NCBI RefSeq assembly: GCF_022180365.1
Contig: NZ_BQKV01000106.1
Span: 1-64,000 of the forward strand
DNA length: 64,000 nt
Reading direction: 5' to 3'
Origin: Faecalibacterium gallinarum
GTDB taxonomy: Bacteria > Bacillota > Clostridia > Oscillospirales > Ruminococcaceae
Shown: positions 15,537-24,724 of the stretch, piece by piece
How positions within the stretch are numbered: position 1 is the stretch's first letter
Layout of the letters: every line of letters starts with the position of its first letter
Translations under genes and position numbers: made by a program
The notes under the pieces: model-generated
Seen by the model: only the letters and a program-made list of their open reading frames with translations
Database searches by the model: none
What the model was told of the DNA's origin: nothing

Positions 15537-17054
15537 TCAGACTTTGCCGCCGTGGAGCTCGGCATACATCCGGGTGCGGCACTCGGCCACCGCCGGGGTC
15601 ATGTTGACATAGTGCTTGTGGGGGCACTCCAGCCGTAGCTCGCTCTCCCAGGTCTCGTAGGTGAGCTGGTGGGCCACATAGTCCCGCTTCTCGGCGATGG
15701 TGGGCAGCTGGATGGCCAGCTGGCCCCCCAGGATATGGGGCACCAGCAGGGGTTTGACCGCCGTCGGGGTGAAGGTCACCGTCCGCTCGATGGCGTCGGG
15801 GTCCAGGTTCACCATGGTCACCGGCTTGCCCGCCTCGATGACCTCGCCGTCCATGGCAATCAGGTCGCACTGGGCCTGGCCGTTGGCGTCGTAGAGCCGC
15901 CAGGGCATCTTTTTGCCCGGGATGATGGCTTTGCTGGCGCTGTCGGAACACTTCATCTTGGGCAGGTAGCTGCCGTCCGGCTGCTGGACCGCCACCAGCT
16001 TATAGACACCGCCGAACACCGGATCGGAGGCCGAGGTGATGAGGTTCTCGCCCACGCCGTAGGAGTCAAAGTGGGCGTGCTCATACAGCTCCATGTTGGC
16101 CATCTTCTTCTCGTCTAGGCCGTTGGAAGCAACCAGTTTAATGTAGGGTTTGCCGACGGCGTCCAGGGCTTTGCGCAGCCGCTTGGAGCCACGGGCCAGG
16201 TCGCCCGAGTCGATCCGGGCCGCCTTGACCCGCTTGTTGGGGTCGTCGGGGTACTTCTCGATCAGGTAGTCGTCCAGCTTGATGAGGTTGGGCAGACCGC
16301 TCTCCATGATGTTATAGGTATCCAGCAGCAGGCTCACCGACTCGGGGTAGGTATCGGCAAACGCCTTGAAGGCGTCGAACTCGGTGGGGAAAAACTCGAT
16401 GAAGCTATGGGCCACGGTGCCCACCGCCTTAACCTCGGCGCCGTATTTCATCTCGGCCAGGCAGTTGGCGGTGCCGATGCAGCCGCCCAAGATCGCCGCG
16501 TAGGCGCCGTCGTTGCCGGCGCTCTCGCCCTGGGCCCGGCGGGTGCCGAACTCCATCACCTGGCGGGGGGTCTTAGTATTCAGGCCCACCACCCGGGTGG
16601 CTTTGGTGGCGATCAGGCTGTGGAAGTTCATGGTCTGGAGCAGGTAGGTTTCGATCAGGATCGCGCCCACCAGGTCGCACTCGATCCGCACCATCTGAAC
16701 ATGGGGATAGCAGACGGTTCCCTCGGGCAGGGCGTACATATCCCCCTGCCACCGGTAGGTGCGCAGGTACTCGCAGAACTCCTCGCTCATCCCTTTGGTG
16801 CGCAGCCACCAGATGTCCTGGGCGTTGAAGTGGTAATTCAGCAAAAACCGGGTCAGCTTGCGCTGGCCGGCGCTGATGGAATAACCCTGGTTGTCCGGGT
16901 TCTTGCGGAAGAACATATCGAACACCAGCCGGGTATCTTTATAGCCGTGGAGGAACAGGCAGTTGGCCATGGTGAACTCGTAAAAATCCACCACCATGGC
17001 AGGGTTATCGTAATCCTCGTCCGGGATATAGGGAATCACTTTGATTTCTTCCAT
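15537..17054 (-). CDS. pncB: Nicotinate phosphoribosyltransferase
   Basis: A 505-residue NAPRTase-family enzyme that makes nicotinate mononucleotide from nicotinate and PRPP in NAD salvage. Family features: DFYEFTMANCLFLHGYKDT at the N-terminus, EFGTRRAQG near residue 165, GTVAHSFIEFFP near 215, and RIDSGDLARGSKRLRKALD near 285. Start at MEEIKVIPY because AAGAGGAG lies before it; two in-frame upstream starts lack a site. A plausible terminator is not obvious before the downstream tRNA promoter. Confidence 0.93.
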   Translation of the reverse strand: MEEIKVIPYIPDEDYDNPAMVVDFYEFTMANCLFLHGYKDTRLVFDMFFRKNPDNQGYSISAGQRKLTRFLLNYHFNAQDIWWLRTKGMSEEFCEYLRTYRWQGDMYALPEGTVCYPHVQMVRIECDLVGAILIETYLLQTMNFHSLIATKATRVVGLNTKTPRQVMEFGTRRAQGESAGNDGAYAAILGGCIGTANCLAEMKYGAEVKAVGTVAHSFIEFFPTEFDAFKAFADTYPESVSLLLDTYNIMESGLPNLIKLDDYLIEKYPDDPNKRVKAARIDSGDLARGSKRLRKALDAVGKPYIKLVASNGLDEKKMANMELYEHAHFDSYGVGENLITSASDPVFGGVYKLVAVQQPDGSYLPKMKCSDSASKAIIPGKKMPWRLYDANGQAQCDLIAMDGEVIEAGKPVTMVNLDPDAIERTVTFTPTAVKPLLVPHILGGQLAIQLPTIAEKRDYVAHQLTYETWESELRLECPHKHYVNMTPAVAECRTRMYAELHGGKV

Positions 17055-17317
17055 AGAGAGGCTCCTCTTTTCCATTTCACAAAGGGCCGTCCGGCGCTGT
17101 CCGGCCGGGCCGGTGGATGCCGCCCCGGGGTGTCTGGACACCCGTCTTTTCATGACGAAAAAACACAAAGGGCATTTGAGATATGATATCACCATTTGAC
17201 CCCCGGCGCAAGCGTTTTTGTAAAATCGAGGTCAATCCGGAAGAAAAAGAAGCGTTTGTTCGTCATCTTATGGCGAAGGAGCCGCATGGTACCGGGAGCG
17301 AGCATAGTCCCCAGAGA
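17055..17317. other. Intergenic region upstream of pncB, no gene seen
   Basis: About 260 bp. It holds the pncB leader and probably its promoter (an A/T-rich stretch near 17165-17195 with GATATCA words, but no clear consensus). No convincing coding sequence was found. Confidence 0.5.
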
Positions 17318-17684
17318 TTATTATTTTAAACCCGCCCACCTCTTGCGCTGCGCCGGCAGCTACGGACGGGACGCTCCGCTGGGCCAGAAGGGGGAGGGAG
17401 GGGTTTCGATTCCCCTCCCTACCCCCTTCTGGACTACCCTACCCACCCTAAAACGACCAGGGCTCTGCCCTGGACCCTCCCAGTCAGGGAATGCACTCCG
17501 GCCGGAGCCACGGCCACGGACCCGGGCGGGCCTTACGGCCCGTGAGTCCGTGGCTACGGCTCCGACCCTCCGTGCTGTTTACGAACGAGCCCGCGCAAAG
17601 CGGGCCAATATTTGCAAGGGCGCAGCAGCTACCCGCTGGCAGTACCTTGGGAACTTTGGCCGCCCCCCTCCCCCACCGGCGTAA
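17318..17684. repeat. Mosaic intergenic repeat element, copy C (divergent)
   Basis: It starts with TTATTATTTTAAACCCGCCC, the shared end motif, but much of the interior differs from other copies. It holds short inverted repeats around CACGGCCACGGACC and GGTCCGTG-like words (17505-17560) and the TTTGCAAGGGCGCA word also seen in copies D and F. It runs into a single 53-bp unit. Confidence 0.6.
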
Positions 17685-17739
17685 CGCTGCCGCGGCGCGG
17701 GCCTGCCGGTCTGCGCAAAGTTACGCCGCGAATGAAAAA
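17685..17739. repeat. Single 53-bp repeat unit
   Basis: CTGCCGCGGCGCGGGCCTGC... AAGTTACGCCGCGAATGAAAAA, closely matching the units at 20030-20270. It abuts the guaB terminator. Confidence 0.75.
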
Positions 17740-17762
17740 CCCCGGCGCAGAGGCGCCGGGGC
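17734..17762 (-). terminator. Terminator of guaB
   Basis: CCCCGGCGC-loop-GCGCCGGGG followed by TTTTT on the minus strand, about 22 bp past the guaB stop. Confidence 0.85.
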
Positions 17763-17783
17763 TGGGGTGTTTTTCAGTTCAAA

Positions 17784-19298
17784 TTAGCCGTTCATGCTGC
17801 TGGGGGTAGCGTTCTTGAGCAGAACGTCGTGGCTGCCGCCCTCCACGATGGAGGTGGAAGAAACCACGGTGAGCTTGGCTTTCTGCTGCAGCTCGGGGAT
17901 GGTCAGGGCGCCGCAGTTGCACATGGTGCTCTTGACCTTGTACAGGGTGGTCTGGACGCCGTCGGCCAGGGGGCCGGCGTAGGGCACGTAGCTGTCCACG
18001 CCCTCCTCAAAGGAGAGCTTGGTGGAGCCGCCCAGGTCGTACCGCTGCCAGTTGCGGGCACGGTTGGAACCCTCGCCCCAGTACTCCTTCATATACTGGC
18101 CATTGATGCGGACCTTGTTGGTGGGGCTCTCGTCGAAGCGGGCGAAGTAACGGCCCAGCATGACGAAGTCGGCGCCCATGGCCAGGGCCAGGGTGATGTG
18201 GTAGTCGTGGACGATGCCGCCGTCGGAGCAGATGGGCACATAGATGCCGGTCTCCTTGAAGTACTCGTCCCGGGCGCGGGCTACGTCGATGACGGCGGTA
18301 GCCTGGCCGCGGCCGATGCCCTTGGTCTCGCGGGTGATGCAGATGGAACCGCCGCCGATACCGATCTTGACGAAGTCGGCCCCGGCCTCGGCCAGGAAGC
18401 GGAAGCCCTCGGCGTCCACCACGTTGCCGGCGCCCACCTTCACCTTGTCGCCGTAGTGCTCACGGATCCAGCCGATGGTGCGGCTCTGCCACTCGGAGAA
18501 GCCCTCGGAAGAGTCGATGCAGAGGACGTCCACGCCGGCCTCCACCAGAGCGGGCACACGCTCGGCGTAGTCGCGGGTGTTGATGCCGGCGCCCACCACA
18601 TAGCTCTTGTTGGCGTCCAGCAGCTCGTTGGCGTTCTCCTTGTGGGAGTTGTAGTCCTTGCGGAAGACGAAGTACTTCAGGTTGCCCTCGGCATCCACCA
18701 GGGGCAGGGTGTTGATCTTGTTGTCCCAGATGATGTTGTTGCAGTCATGCAGGGAGGTGTTCTCGGGGGCGGTGACCAGCTTGTCCAGCGGGGTCATGAA
18801 GGTAGTGACGGGGGCGTCGTCGGGGGTGTGGTTGACCCGGTAGTCACGGGAGGCCACAATGCCCATCAGCTTGCCGTGGGCGGTGCCGTCGGCGGTGATG
18901 GCGATGGTGGAGTGGCCGGTGCGGGCCTTGAGGGCCAGCACATCCCGCAGGGTGGCCTCGGGGCTCAGGTTGGAGTCGGAAACCACATAGCCGGCCTTAT
19001 AGGTCTTAACCCGGCGGACCATGGCGGCCTCGTCCTCGATGCTCTGGGAGCCATAGATGAAGGAGACGCCGCCCTGACGGGCCAGGGCGATGGCCAGCTT
19101 ATCGCCGGAAACCGCCTGCATGATGGCGCTGATCATGGGGATATTCATCTCGAGGGGGCACTCTTCCTGGCCCTTGCGGTACTTGACAAGGGGGGTCTTG
19201 AGGCTGACAGCATCGGGCACGTTGGCGGAAGAGGAATAACCGGGGATCAGCAGGTACTCGCCAAAGGTGCGGGAGGGTTCTTCATAAAAATAAGCCAT
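17784..19298 (-). CDS. guaB: Inosine-5'-monophosphate dehydrogenase
   Basis: A 504-residue IMPDH that oxidises IMP to XMP, the first committed step to GMP. The catalytic loop [11 protein letters not shown] (Cys near residue 310) is followed by [10 protein letters not shown], with [13 protein letters not shown] after it; a CBS-domain pair lies around residues 100-215. The usual loop residue is Thr (SICTTR) but here it is Ile, a mild deviation. The ATG is chosen over an upstream TTG because AAGGAG lies 8 bases before it. A GAT-type regulator is not seen. Confidence 0.95.
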   Translation of the reverse strand: MAYFYEEPSRTFGEYLLIPGYSSSANVPDAVSLKTPLVKYRKGQEECPLEMNIPMISAIMQAVSGDKLAIALARQGGVSFIYGSQSIEDEAAMVRRVKTYKAGYVVSDSNLSPEATLRDVLALKARTGHSTIAITADGTAHGKLMGIVASRDYRVNHTPDDAPVTTFMTPLDKLVTAPENTSLHDCNNIIWDNKINTLPLVDAEGNLKYFVFRKDYNSHKENANELLDANKSYVVGAGINTRDYAERVPALVEAGVDVLCIDSSEGFSEWQSRTIGWIREHYGDKVKVGAGNVVDAEGFRFLAEAGADFVKIGIGGGSICITRETKGIGRGQATAVIDVARARDEYFKETGIYVPICSDGGIVHDYHITLALAMGADFVMLGRYFARFDESPTNKVRINGQYMKEYWGEGSNRARNWQRYDLGGSTKLSFEEGVDSYVPYAGPLADGVQTTLYKVKSTMCNCGALTIPELQQKAKLTVVSSTSIVEGGSHDVLLKNATPSSMNG

Positions 19299-19409
19299 AG
19301 TCAAAACTCCTTTTCTCTACAATACCAAATTACACCAATCAGCCGACATTGTGTTACAAAACGGGCTGTCTCTTATGGAAAACGGAAATATACAACAGGG
19401 ATTTTATAT

Positions 19410-19437
19410 ACTATACCATATTTTCCTCAAAAAACAA
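19410..19437 (-). promoter_or_regulatory. Promoter of guaB
   Basis: On the minus strand, TTGTTT (19432-19437) and TATAGT (19410-19415) with a 16-bp spacer; a leader of about 105 bases follows. A competing TATAAA box lies a few bases downstream. Confidence 0.6.
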
Positions 19438-19500
19438 ACAGTTTAGAACACAAACTTTCACCATACCTTCTCCCGAAAAAACAGGCAAAATGCGGAAAAG

Positions 19501-19986
19501 TAATATTATTTGAGCCCACCCGCCCGCCCATTTAATGTATCCCCCCTGCCGCTGCGCGGCATCCCCCCTCCGGGGGGAACTGACCCGGGAGCAGCTTCTC
19601 CTGGGGCCGCCGCCCGGGTTTGCCCAGCAACAACGCCGAAGCGCCGCCAGTGGCGGAAACAGCAAGGCGTTGTTGGCGCCGCGCTCCAATATTTGCAAGG
19701 GCGCAAGTCCCGCCGCAAATATTGGTTCAGCGCAAGAGATCCGGCCCCGCCAAGACATCCCACCTCGCGGTCTGTAGTGGCGGTTCCTGCTGTTCAAACC
19801 GTTCGGCTGCCTTAGTGCAAGCGAGCAGGAGCCCCAGGTTCATTGAAAGGGCGGGCAACAACGCCGAAGCGCCGCCAGTGGCGGAAACAGCAAGGCGTTG
19901 TTGGCGCCGCGCTCCGGTTTTTGCAAGAGCGCATCGCATCTCGCAGCAAAAATCGGCTCAGCGCAAGAGAAGGGCGGGAGTATAGA
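19501..19986. repeat. Mosaic intergenic repeat element, copy D
   Basis: This is the most complex copy. The left end TTATTTGAGCCCACCCGCCC and the right end AAGGGCGGGAGTATA bound about 485 bp. A 61-bp hairpin module occurs twice as a direct repeat (19627-19687 and 19855-19915) and again in copy F. The part from about 19590 to 19750 is nearly identical to copy F (47839-47995). The block 19740-19812 matches copy A in inverted orientation. No coding capacity is apparent. Confidence 0.85.
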
Positions 19987-20029
19987 TCAACCGCGCAGGG
20001 CCTGGCGGTTTCCTCCCGCGTGGGACGAT

Positions 20030-20270
20030 CCCGCCGGTACCATGAGGTTACGCCGCGGACGAAAAACTGTCGCGGCGCGAGCCCGCCGGTACCATGAGGT
20101 TACGCCGCGGACGAAAAGCTGCCGCGGCGCGGGCCTGTCGGCACCATGAGGTTACGCCGCGGACGAAAAACTGTCGCGGCGCGGGCCTGCCGGTACCATG
20201 AGGTTACGCCGCGGACGAAAAACTGTCGCGGCGCGGGCCTGCCGGTACCATGAGGTTACGCCGCGAATGA
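20030..20270. repeat. Tandem array of a 52-bp repeat (about five units)
   Basis: The word AGGTTACGCCGCG recurs at 20045, 20097, 20149, 20201 and 20253, a strict 52-bp period. Units are nearly identical and are one base shorter than the 53-bp array at 14264. Each unit can fold as CGCCGCG-loop-CGCGGCG around GACGAAAAACTGT. The array starts immediately after the T tract of the tsf terminator (minus-strand sense). Confidence 0.9.
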
Positions 20271-20304
20271 AAAAAGGGCGCTGCCCTGTGACAGGCAGCG
20301 CCCC
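20269..20304 (-). terminator. Terminator of the rpsB-tsf operon
   Basis: GGGCGCTGCC-loop-GGCAGCGCCC followed by a T tract on the minus strand, about 40 bp after tsf. Confidence 0.85.
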
Positions 20305-20343
20305 GATGGGGTTTTAGATTGTGGGTGTTTGGGCCGGAAAGGC

Positions 20344-21264
20344 TTACTTCACCATGCTGGCGACCTCAGAAGCGAAGTCGTCGGCGCGCTTCTCCAGGCC
20401 CTCGCCCTTCTGGAAGCGGGCGAACTTGACGATCTTGATGTCGCCGCCCAGCTCCTTGGCAACCTTGGCGGTGTACTGGCCAACGGTCAGGTCGCCGTCC
20501 TTGACGAACTCCTGCTCGACCAGGCAGTTCTCCTTGAAGAACTTCTTGATCTTGCCTTCCACCATCTTGGCCTTGACAGCCTCGGGCTTGTTGGCGGTCT
20601 TGGGATCGCCAGCCATCTGGGCCAGCATGATCTCCTTCTCCTTGGCAACCACCTCGGCGGGGACGTTGGCCTCGTCGACGTAGCTGGGGTTGGCAGCGGC
20701 GATCTGCATGGCGATGTCCTTGCCGTAAGCGGCAAACTCGGGCTTGGCGGCGATCTCGTCAGAGGTCTCGAAGTCAACCAGAACAGCGTGGGTGCCGCCG
20801 CCGTGGACGTAGGCAGCGCAGGCGCCCTCGTAACGGACAAAACGGCGAACCTTGATGTTCTCCTTGATGACCAGGATCAGCTGCTTGAGGCCGTCGTCGA
20901 CGGTGCCCTCGCCCATCTTGCAGTTCATCAGAGCGTCCACATCGGCGGGGTTCTGCTCCATGATGACCTTGGCGGCATCCTTGACGAAGGCGACGAACTT
21001 GTCGTTCTTGGCGACGAAGTCGGTCTCAGCGTTGACCTCGATGACAACGCCCACCTTGCACTGGGGGCAGTAATCAGCGTAGACCATGCCCTCGGCAGCG
21101 ATGCGGCCGGCCTTCTTGGCGGCGGTGGCCAGGCCACGCTCACGCAGCAGCTCGACCGCCTTGGCGAAATCGCCGTTAGCCTCGGTCAGAGCCTTCTTGC
21201 ACTCCATCATGCCGCAGTCGGTCTGCTTGCGCAGCTCCATAACGTCCTTTGCAGAAATAGCCAT
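20344..21264 (-). CDS. tsf: Elongation factor Ts
   Basis: A 306-residue EF-Ts, the guanine nucleotide exchange factor for EF-Tu. N-terminal UBA-like domain: AKDVMELRKQTDCGMMECKKAL. Core: VIEVNAETDFVAKND near residue 75-90. An unusual CPQC pair stands at about residues 64-67, where related proteins have a His/Gly-rich turn; it could be a species-specific metal or redox site. It follows rpsB by about 45 bp in the standard rpsB-tsf order. Confidence 0.96.
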   Translation of the reverse strand: MAISAKDVMELRKQTDCGMMECKKALTEANGDFAKAVELLRERGLATAAKKAGRIAAEGMVYADYCPQCKVGVVIEVNAETDFVAKNDKFVAFVKDAAKVIMEQNPADVDALMNCKMGEGTVDDGLKQLILVIKENIKVRRFVRYEGACAAYVHGGGTHAVLVDFETSDEIAAKPEFAAYGKDIAMQIAAANPSYVDEANVPAEVVAKEKEIMLAQMAGDPKTANKPEAVKAKMVEGKIKKFFKENCLVEQEFVKDGDLTVGQYTAKVAKELGGDIKIVKFARFQKGEGLEKRADDFASEVASMVK

Positions 21265-21309
21265 TTTTGTACTCTCCCTTACTCGTTTTTTCGCGTTGAT
21301 ACGGAAAAA

Positions 21310-22032
21310 TCAGGCGTTGGCAGCTTCCTCGGCGGGGGCAGCCTCCTGGTTGCCCTGCTTGCCCTCCAGGACAGCGTCGGCCATAGCGCCGGCGATCAGC
21401 TTGACAGCGCGGATGGCGTCGTCGTTGCCGGGGATGACCCAGTCGATCTCGTCGGGGTTGCAGTTGGTGTCAACGATGGCCACGATGGGGATGTTCAGCT
21501 TGCGGGCCTCGGCCACAGCGATGCGCTCCTTGTGGGGGTCAACGATGAACATGGCCTTGGGCAGGACCTTCATGTTCTTGACGCCGCCCAGGTACTTGTC
21601 CAGCTTCTCCATCTCCAGCTCGAGCTTGGCGACTTCCTTCTTGGGCAGCAGCTCGAAGGTGCCGTTCTCCTTCATCTTAGCCAGCTGCTCCATCCGGTCG
21701 ATCCGCTTGCGGATGGTGCGGAAGTTGGTCAGCATGCCGCCCAGCCAGCGAGCGTTGACGTAGTGCATGCCGCAGCGCAGAGCCTCGTCACGGATGGACT
21801 CCTGGGCCTGCTTCTTGGTGCCGACGAACAGGATGTCGCCGCCCTCGGCTGCGACTTCCTTCACGTAGTTATAAGCCTCGTCCAGCTTCTTAACGGTCTT
21901 CTGCAGGTCGATGATATAGATGCCGTTGCGCTCGGTGAAGATATACTTCGCCATCTTGGGGTTCCAGCGGCGGGTCTGGTGACCGAAGTGCACGCCTGCT
22001 TCGAGAAGCTGCTTCATAGAAACGACTGCCAT
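21310..22032 (-). CDS. rpsB: Small ribosomal subunit protein uS2
   Basis: A 240-residue S2 protein with the classic start [20 protein letters not shown], then [20 protein letters not shown], and [17 protein letters not shown] near residue 180. Start at the ATG preceded by GGAGG. The C-terminal tail is Ala/Glu-rich, as is common. First gene of the rpsB-tsf operon, with a leader of about 120 bases. Confidence 0.97.
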   Translation of the reverse strand: MAVVSMKQLLEAGVHFGHQTRRWNPKMAKYIFTERNGIYIIDLQKTVKKLDEAYNYVKEVAAEGGDILFVGTKKQAQESIRDEALRCGMHYVNARWLGGMLTNFRTIRKRIDRMEQLAKMKENGTFELLPKKEVAKLELEMEKLDKYLGGVKNMKVLPKAMFIVDPHKERIAVAEARKLNIPIVAIVDTNCNPDEIDWVIPGNDDAIRAVKLIAGAMADAVLEGKQGNQEAAPAEEAANA

Positions 22033-22159
22033 GATAAAATTACCTCCAAAAATTGTTTTGCCTCCGCACACCATGATCCGCCCCCACATCGGGTGGGGTG
22101 GACTGCCCTCCACCGGTTCGGCACATGAGGGCATAGTGATGCGTGTGTGATACTCGGAT
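22033..22159 (-). promoter_or_regulatory. rpsB 5' leader, possible S2 autoregulatory RNA
   Basis: The transcript leader holds GC-rich inverted segments (GGTGGAGGGCAGTCCACC and CCACCCGATGTGGGGGCGG on the minus strand) that can fold into hairpins. S2 leaders bind S2 in many bacteria, but I cannot match this one to a defined motif. Confidence 0.4.
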
Positions 22160-22188
22160 ATAATAACACAGAAAAGCGGCGGTTGCAA
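22160..22188 (-). promoter_or_regulatory. Promoter of rpsB-tsf
   Basis: On the minus strand, -35 TTGCAA (22183-22188) and -10 TATTAT (22160-22165), spacer 17 bp. Confidence 0.75.
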
Positions 22189-22227
22189 GAGGTTTTTCGC
22201 CCTTTTTACAGAATTTTTCCGCCGTGG

Positions 22228-24150
22228 TTACTCCCCGCCCAGGTCAAGGCCCATCCGATCGAGGGCGTACTCCCCGCCGAACATGAGATCGTATTGGAGC
22301 AGCCAGTGGTTCCGGTTCCAGGCGGCCTGGTCCTCGGTCAGCTCCTGGGTGATGGTGCCGTCCCAGTTGACGGTCACCCCGCCGGTGTGGCTGCGGTAGC
22401 CCTCCTTGAGCTGGAGGTTCAGGTACTGGAAGAAAAGGGGCTGTTCCAGCCCGTAGAGGTCCATCATCACCGGGGAGATCTCATAGGCCGCGATGGTGCC
22501 CAGGTCCACCGGCTGGTCGGTGTAGTTGGACCACATGAGAAGGGTGGTCTGGTGGAGGGCCGGGTCGGAGGCCGAGTCCCCCGCATAGCCGGTGGCGGTG
22601 TAGACGTCGTACCCCGAGTCGATGGGGTTATAGTGGTCCCCCCAGAACACCAGGATCACCGGCTCGTCCACCCCGGAGAAATACTCCACCAGCTGGCCCA
22701 GCATGGCGTCGGCGTCCCGGACGCCGGTGGCAAAATCTTCCAAAGCGCCGATGGTGCTCGCCTTGAGCCCCGCAGGGGCCGAGAGAACCCGCACCCGCTC
22801 ATCGTCGGGGTAGTTGGCGGCGTTGTAGTTGGTGTGGTTCTGCATGGTCACCGCGTGGAGGAACACCGGCGCGTCGGACTCGGCTTTCAGGGACTCATAT
22901 TCCTGGATGATCTGGTCGGCCATGGAGGCGTCGGACACAAGGCCCCCGCTCCAATAGTAATCCCGGACCCGCTCGACCCCCCGCATATCCTCCAGGCTGA
23001 TGAACTCGTCCAGCCCCAGGTTCGGATAGGCGGTGTTCCGGCTCCAGTATTTGGCGTAGAAGCAATGGACCGCCGCCGTCTGGTAGCCCTGGGCCTTGAG
23101 CCAGGCGGGCAGGGAGAACATGGGGTGTGTCACGTGCTGCTGGTAGGGTTTGCACCCCGAGGGCAGAAAGGACACCGAGAACCCGGTGAGGGCCTCGAAC
23201 TCCACGTCACAGGTGCCGCCGCCGAAACTGGGGCTGTACACCTTGCCGCTGGCCGCCGACTGCTGGAGGGCGTGGAGGTTGGGGGAAAGGTCGGTGTCAA
23301 AGACCACGCCGTAGTCCTCCAGCTGGCTTACGTCCCAGTAGGACTCGTTCATCACATAGATAATGGTGGGCTGTTCTTCGGGGTTTGATTCGGTGGCGCC
23401 GTAACTTTCGGGGAAGTTCTCCCCCGCCGCCCCATCGGCTTTTTCCACCGCGTCCAGGACGGCGTTCACCGCCTCTTCGGAATAGTCCTCGGGTTTGTCG
23501 ATTTCCAGGTTGGTGAGGTTGGTCATAAAGCCGGTGATGACTCCGTACCAGCGGTAATACCGGTCCTGCATCCAGGCGTCGGGGTAGATCCCCAGCCAGG
23601 CCGTGACCGTGGGCTGGAGATAGACCCCGAACACCAGGGCCGCCAGGGCCGCCGAGGCCGCCGCCAGCTCCACCAGACGGTGAGGCAGGGCCAGCGGGGC
23701 CCGGCCCCGGTAGAGCCAGAAGGTCAGCCCCACCAGGGCCGCGATGATCCCCATCGACCAGGCCATGCCGGGCTGGATCTTGATCCCCGCCGCAGCGGCC
23801 ACCCCGGCCGCCTCGGACACCTGGGAGAGGTCCCAGGGCAAAAAGGGCTCGCCCCGAAGCTGGAGGGTATAATAATTGACCGCCGCCGGGACGCACCCCA
23901 GACAGGCGGTCAAAAAAGTAGCCAGGGGCGCCAGCCGGGTGGCGGCGTCCGTCACCTGCCAGCAGAGGAGCAAAAAGCCCCAGGCCAGAAGATAGGCCGA
24001 CCCGTGGGGCAGGATATACTCGGTGAAAGTCTCCGCCGTCAGGGCCCCCCGGGCGATCCACTCGGTCAAAACCAGAACCACCAGCGCCGCCCCCGCCGGG
24101 AAAAGCCCCCGGGCCCAAAGCAGCGGCAGCTCTGTCTGCCTGCGATTCAT
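22228..24150 (-). CDS. LTA synthase-like membrane sulfatase (alkaline phosphatase superfamily)
   Basis: A 640-residue protein. The first ~200 residues hold about five membrane helices. The extracellular sulfatase domain (about 250-600) starts PTIIYVMNESYWDVSQ and has GGGTCDVEFEALTG, whose Thr is the likely nucleophile, plus VFWGDHYNP. LtaS-type enzymes transfer glycerol phosphate onto lipid carriers outside the cell. Start at MNRRQTELP; GAGGAAG lies 14 bases upstream, a bit far, so a GTG five codons earlier is possible. No other teichoic-acid gene is adjacent. Confidence 0.85.
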   Translation of the reverse strand: MNRRQTELPLLWARGLFPAGAALVVLVLTEWIARGALTAETFTEYILPHGSAYLLAWGFLLLCWQVTDAATRLAPLATFLTACLGCVPAAVNYYTLQLRGEPFLPWDLSQVSEAAGVAAAAGIKIQPGMAWSMGIIAALVGLTFWLYRGRAPLALPHRLVELAAASAALAALVFGVYLQPTVTAWLGIYPDAWMQDRYYRWYGVITGFMTNLTNLEIDKPEDYSEEAVNAVLDAVEKADGAAGENFPESYGATESNPEEQPTIIYVMNESYWDVSQLEDYGVVFDTDLSPNLHALQQSAASGKVYSPSFGGGTCDVEFEALTGFSVSFLPSGCKPYQQHVTHPMFSLPAWLKAQGYQTAAVHCFYAKYWSRNTAYPNLGLDEFISLEDMRGVERVRDYYWSGGLVSDASMADQIIQEYESLKAESDAPVFLHAVTMQNHTNYNAANYPDDERVRVLSAPAGLKASTIGALEDFATGVRDADAMLGQLVEYFSGVDEPVILVFWGDHYNPIDSGYDVYTATGYAGDSASDPALHQTTLLMWSNYTDQPVDLGTIAAYEISPVMMDLYGLEQPLFFQYLNLQLKEGYRSHTGGVTVNWDGTITQELTEDQAAWNRNHWLLQYDLMFGGEYALDRMGLDLGGE

Positions 24151-24278
24151 AGAAAAACGGTTCACTTCCTCTTCTGTTTCAGATTCTGCCGCCAAAGCGC
24201 GGCAGGCCCGGCACCCATTATAACGCAGTTTTTTTTAAAATCCACCGGGAAAGATCGAAAGTTTGGTGTAAAATCCCC

Positions 24279-24569
24279 TCATTTGGTCCGGCCCAGCAGC
24301 CGGTCCAGCAGTCCGGGCTGGGGGGATGACTCCTCCGGCAGGGGCGTTTTGACCAGCAGGGCATCGGCCCCGATCTTCTCGATGTCGCTCCAGGGGATGG
24401 TCAGGGTCTCCCCCCGGCCCAGCAGCCCGAACAGCCGCGGCCGCCCCAGCATCAGCAGGCTCTCGATCTGGGCGTGTTCCAGGTCGATCACCATATCGTC
24501 CACCTTCCCGAGGCAGGCCCCCTCCTGGAGCTGGACCACCTCTTTGGCACATAATTCCCGAAATGTCAC
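24279..24569 (-). CDS. YlmC/YmxH-family PRC-barrel protein
   Basis: A 96-residue PRC-barrel protein with the YlmC/YmxH pattern: TFRELCAKEVVQLQEGACLG, then VDDMVIDLEHAQIESL, and LTIPWSDIEKIGADALLV. In Bacillus relatives the family is tied to sporulation gene expression, but its biochemical role is unclear. It stands alone upstream of the sulfatase gene. It supports a spore-forming lineage. Confidence 0.88.
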   Translation of the reverse strand: MTFRELCAKEVVQLQEGACLGKVDDMVIDLEHAQIESLLMLGRPRLFGLLGRGETLTIPWSDIEKIGADALLVKTPLPEESSPQPGLLDRLLGRTK

Positions 24570-24724
24570 AGTAGTACCCCCTCTCGCACGGGGATGCGAT
24601 CCACCCCCGATTAAAAAGACAATATGCGCCCCGGGGCGGCTTTATTCCCGCCCGGGCTCAGAAGGGAGTGGAAATTCCCGCCAGGATTGTGCTATACTGG
24701 AAAAAACGGCAAAGAGGTACAGCT

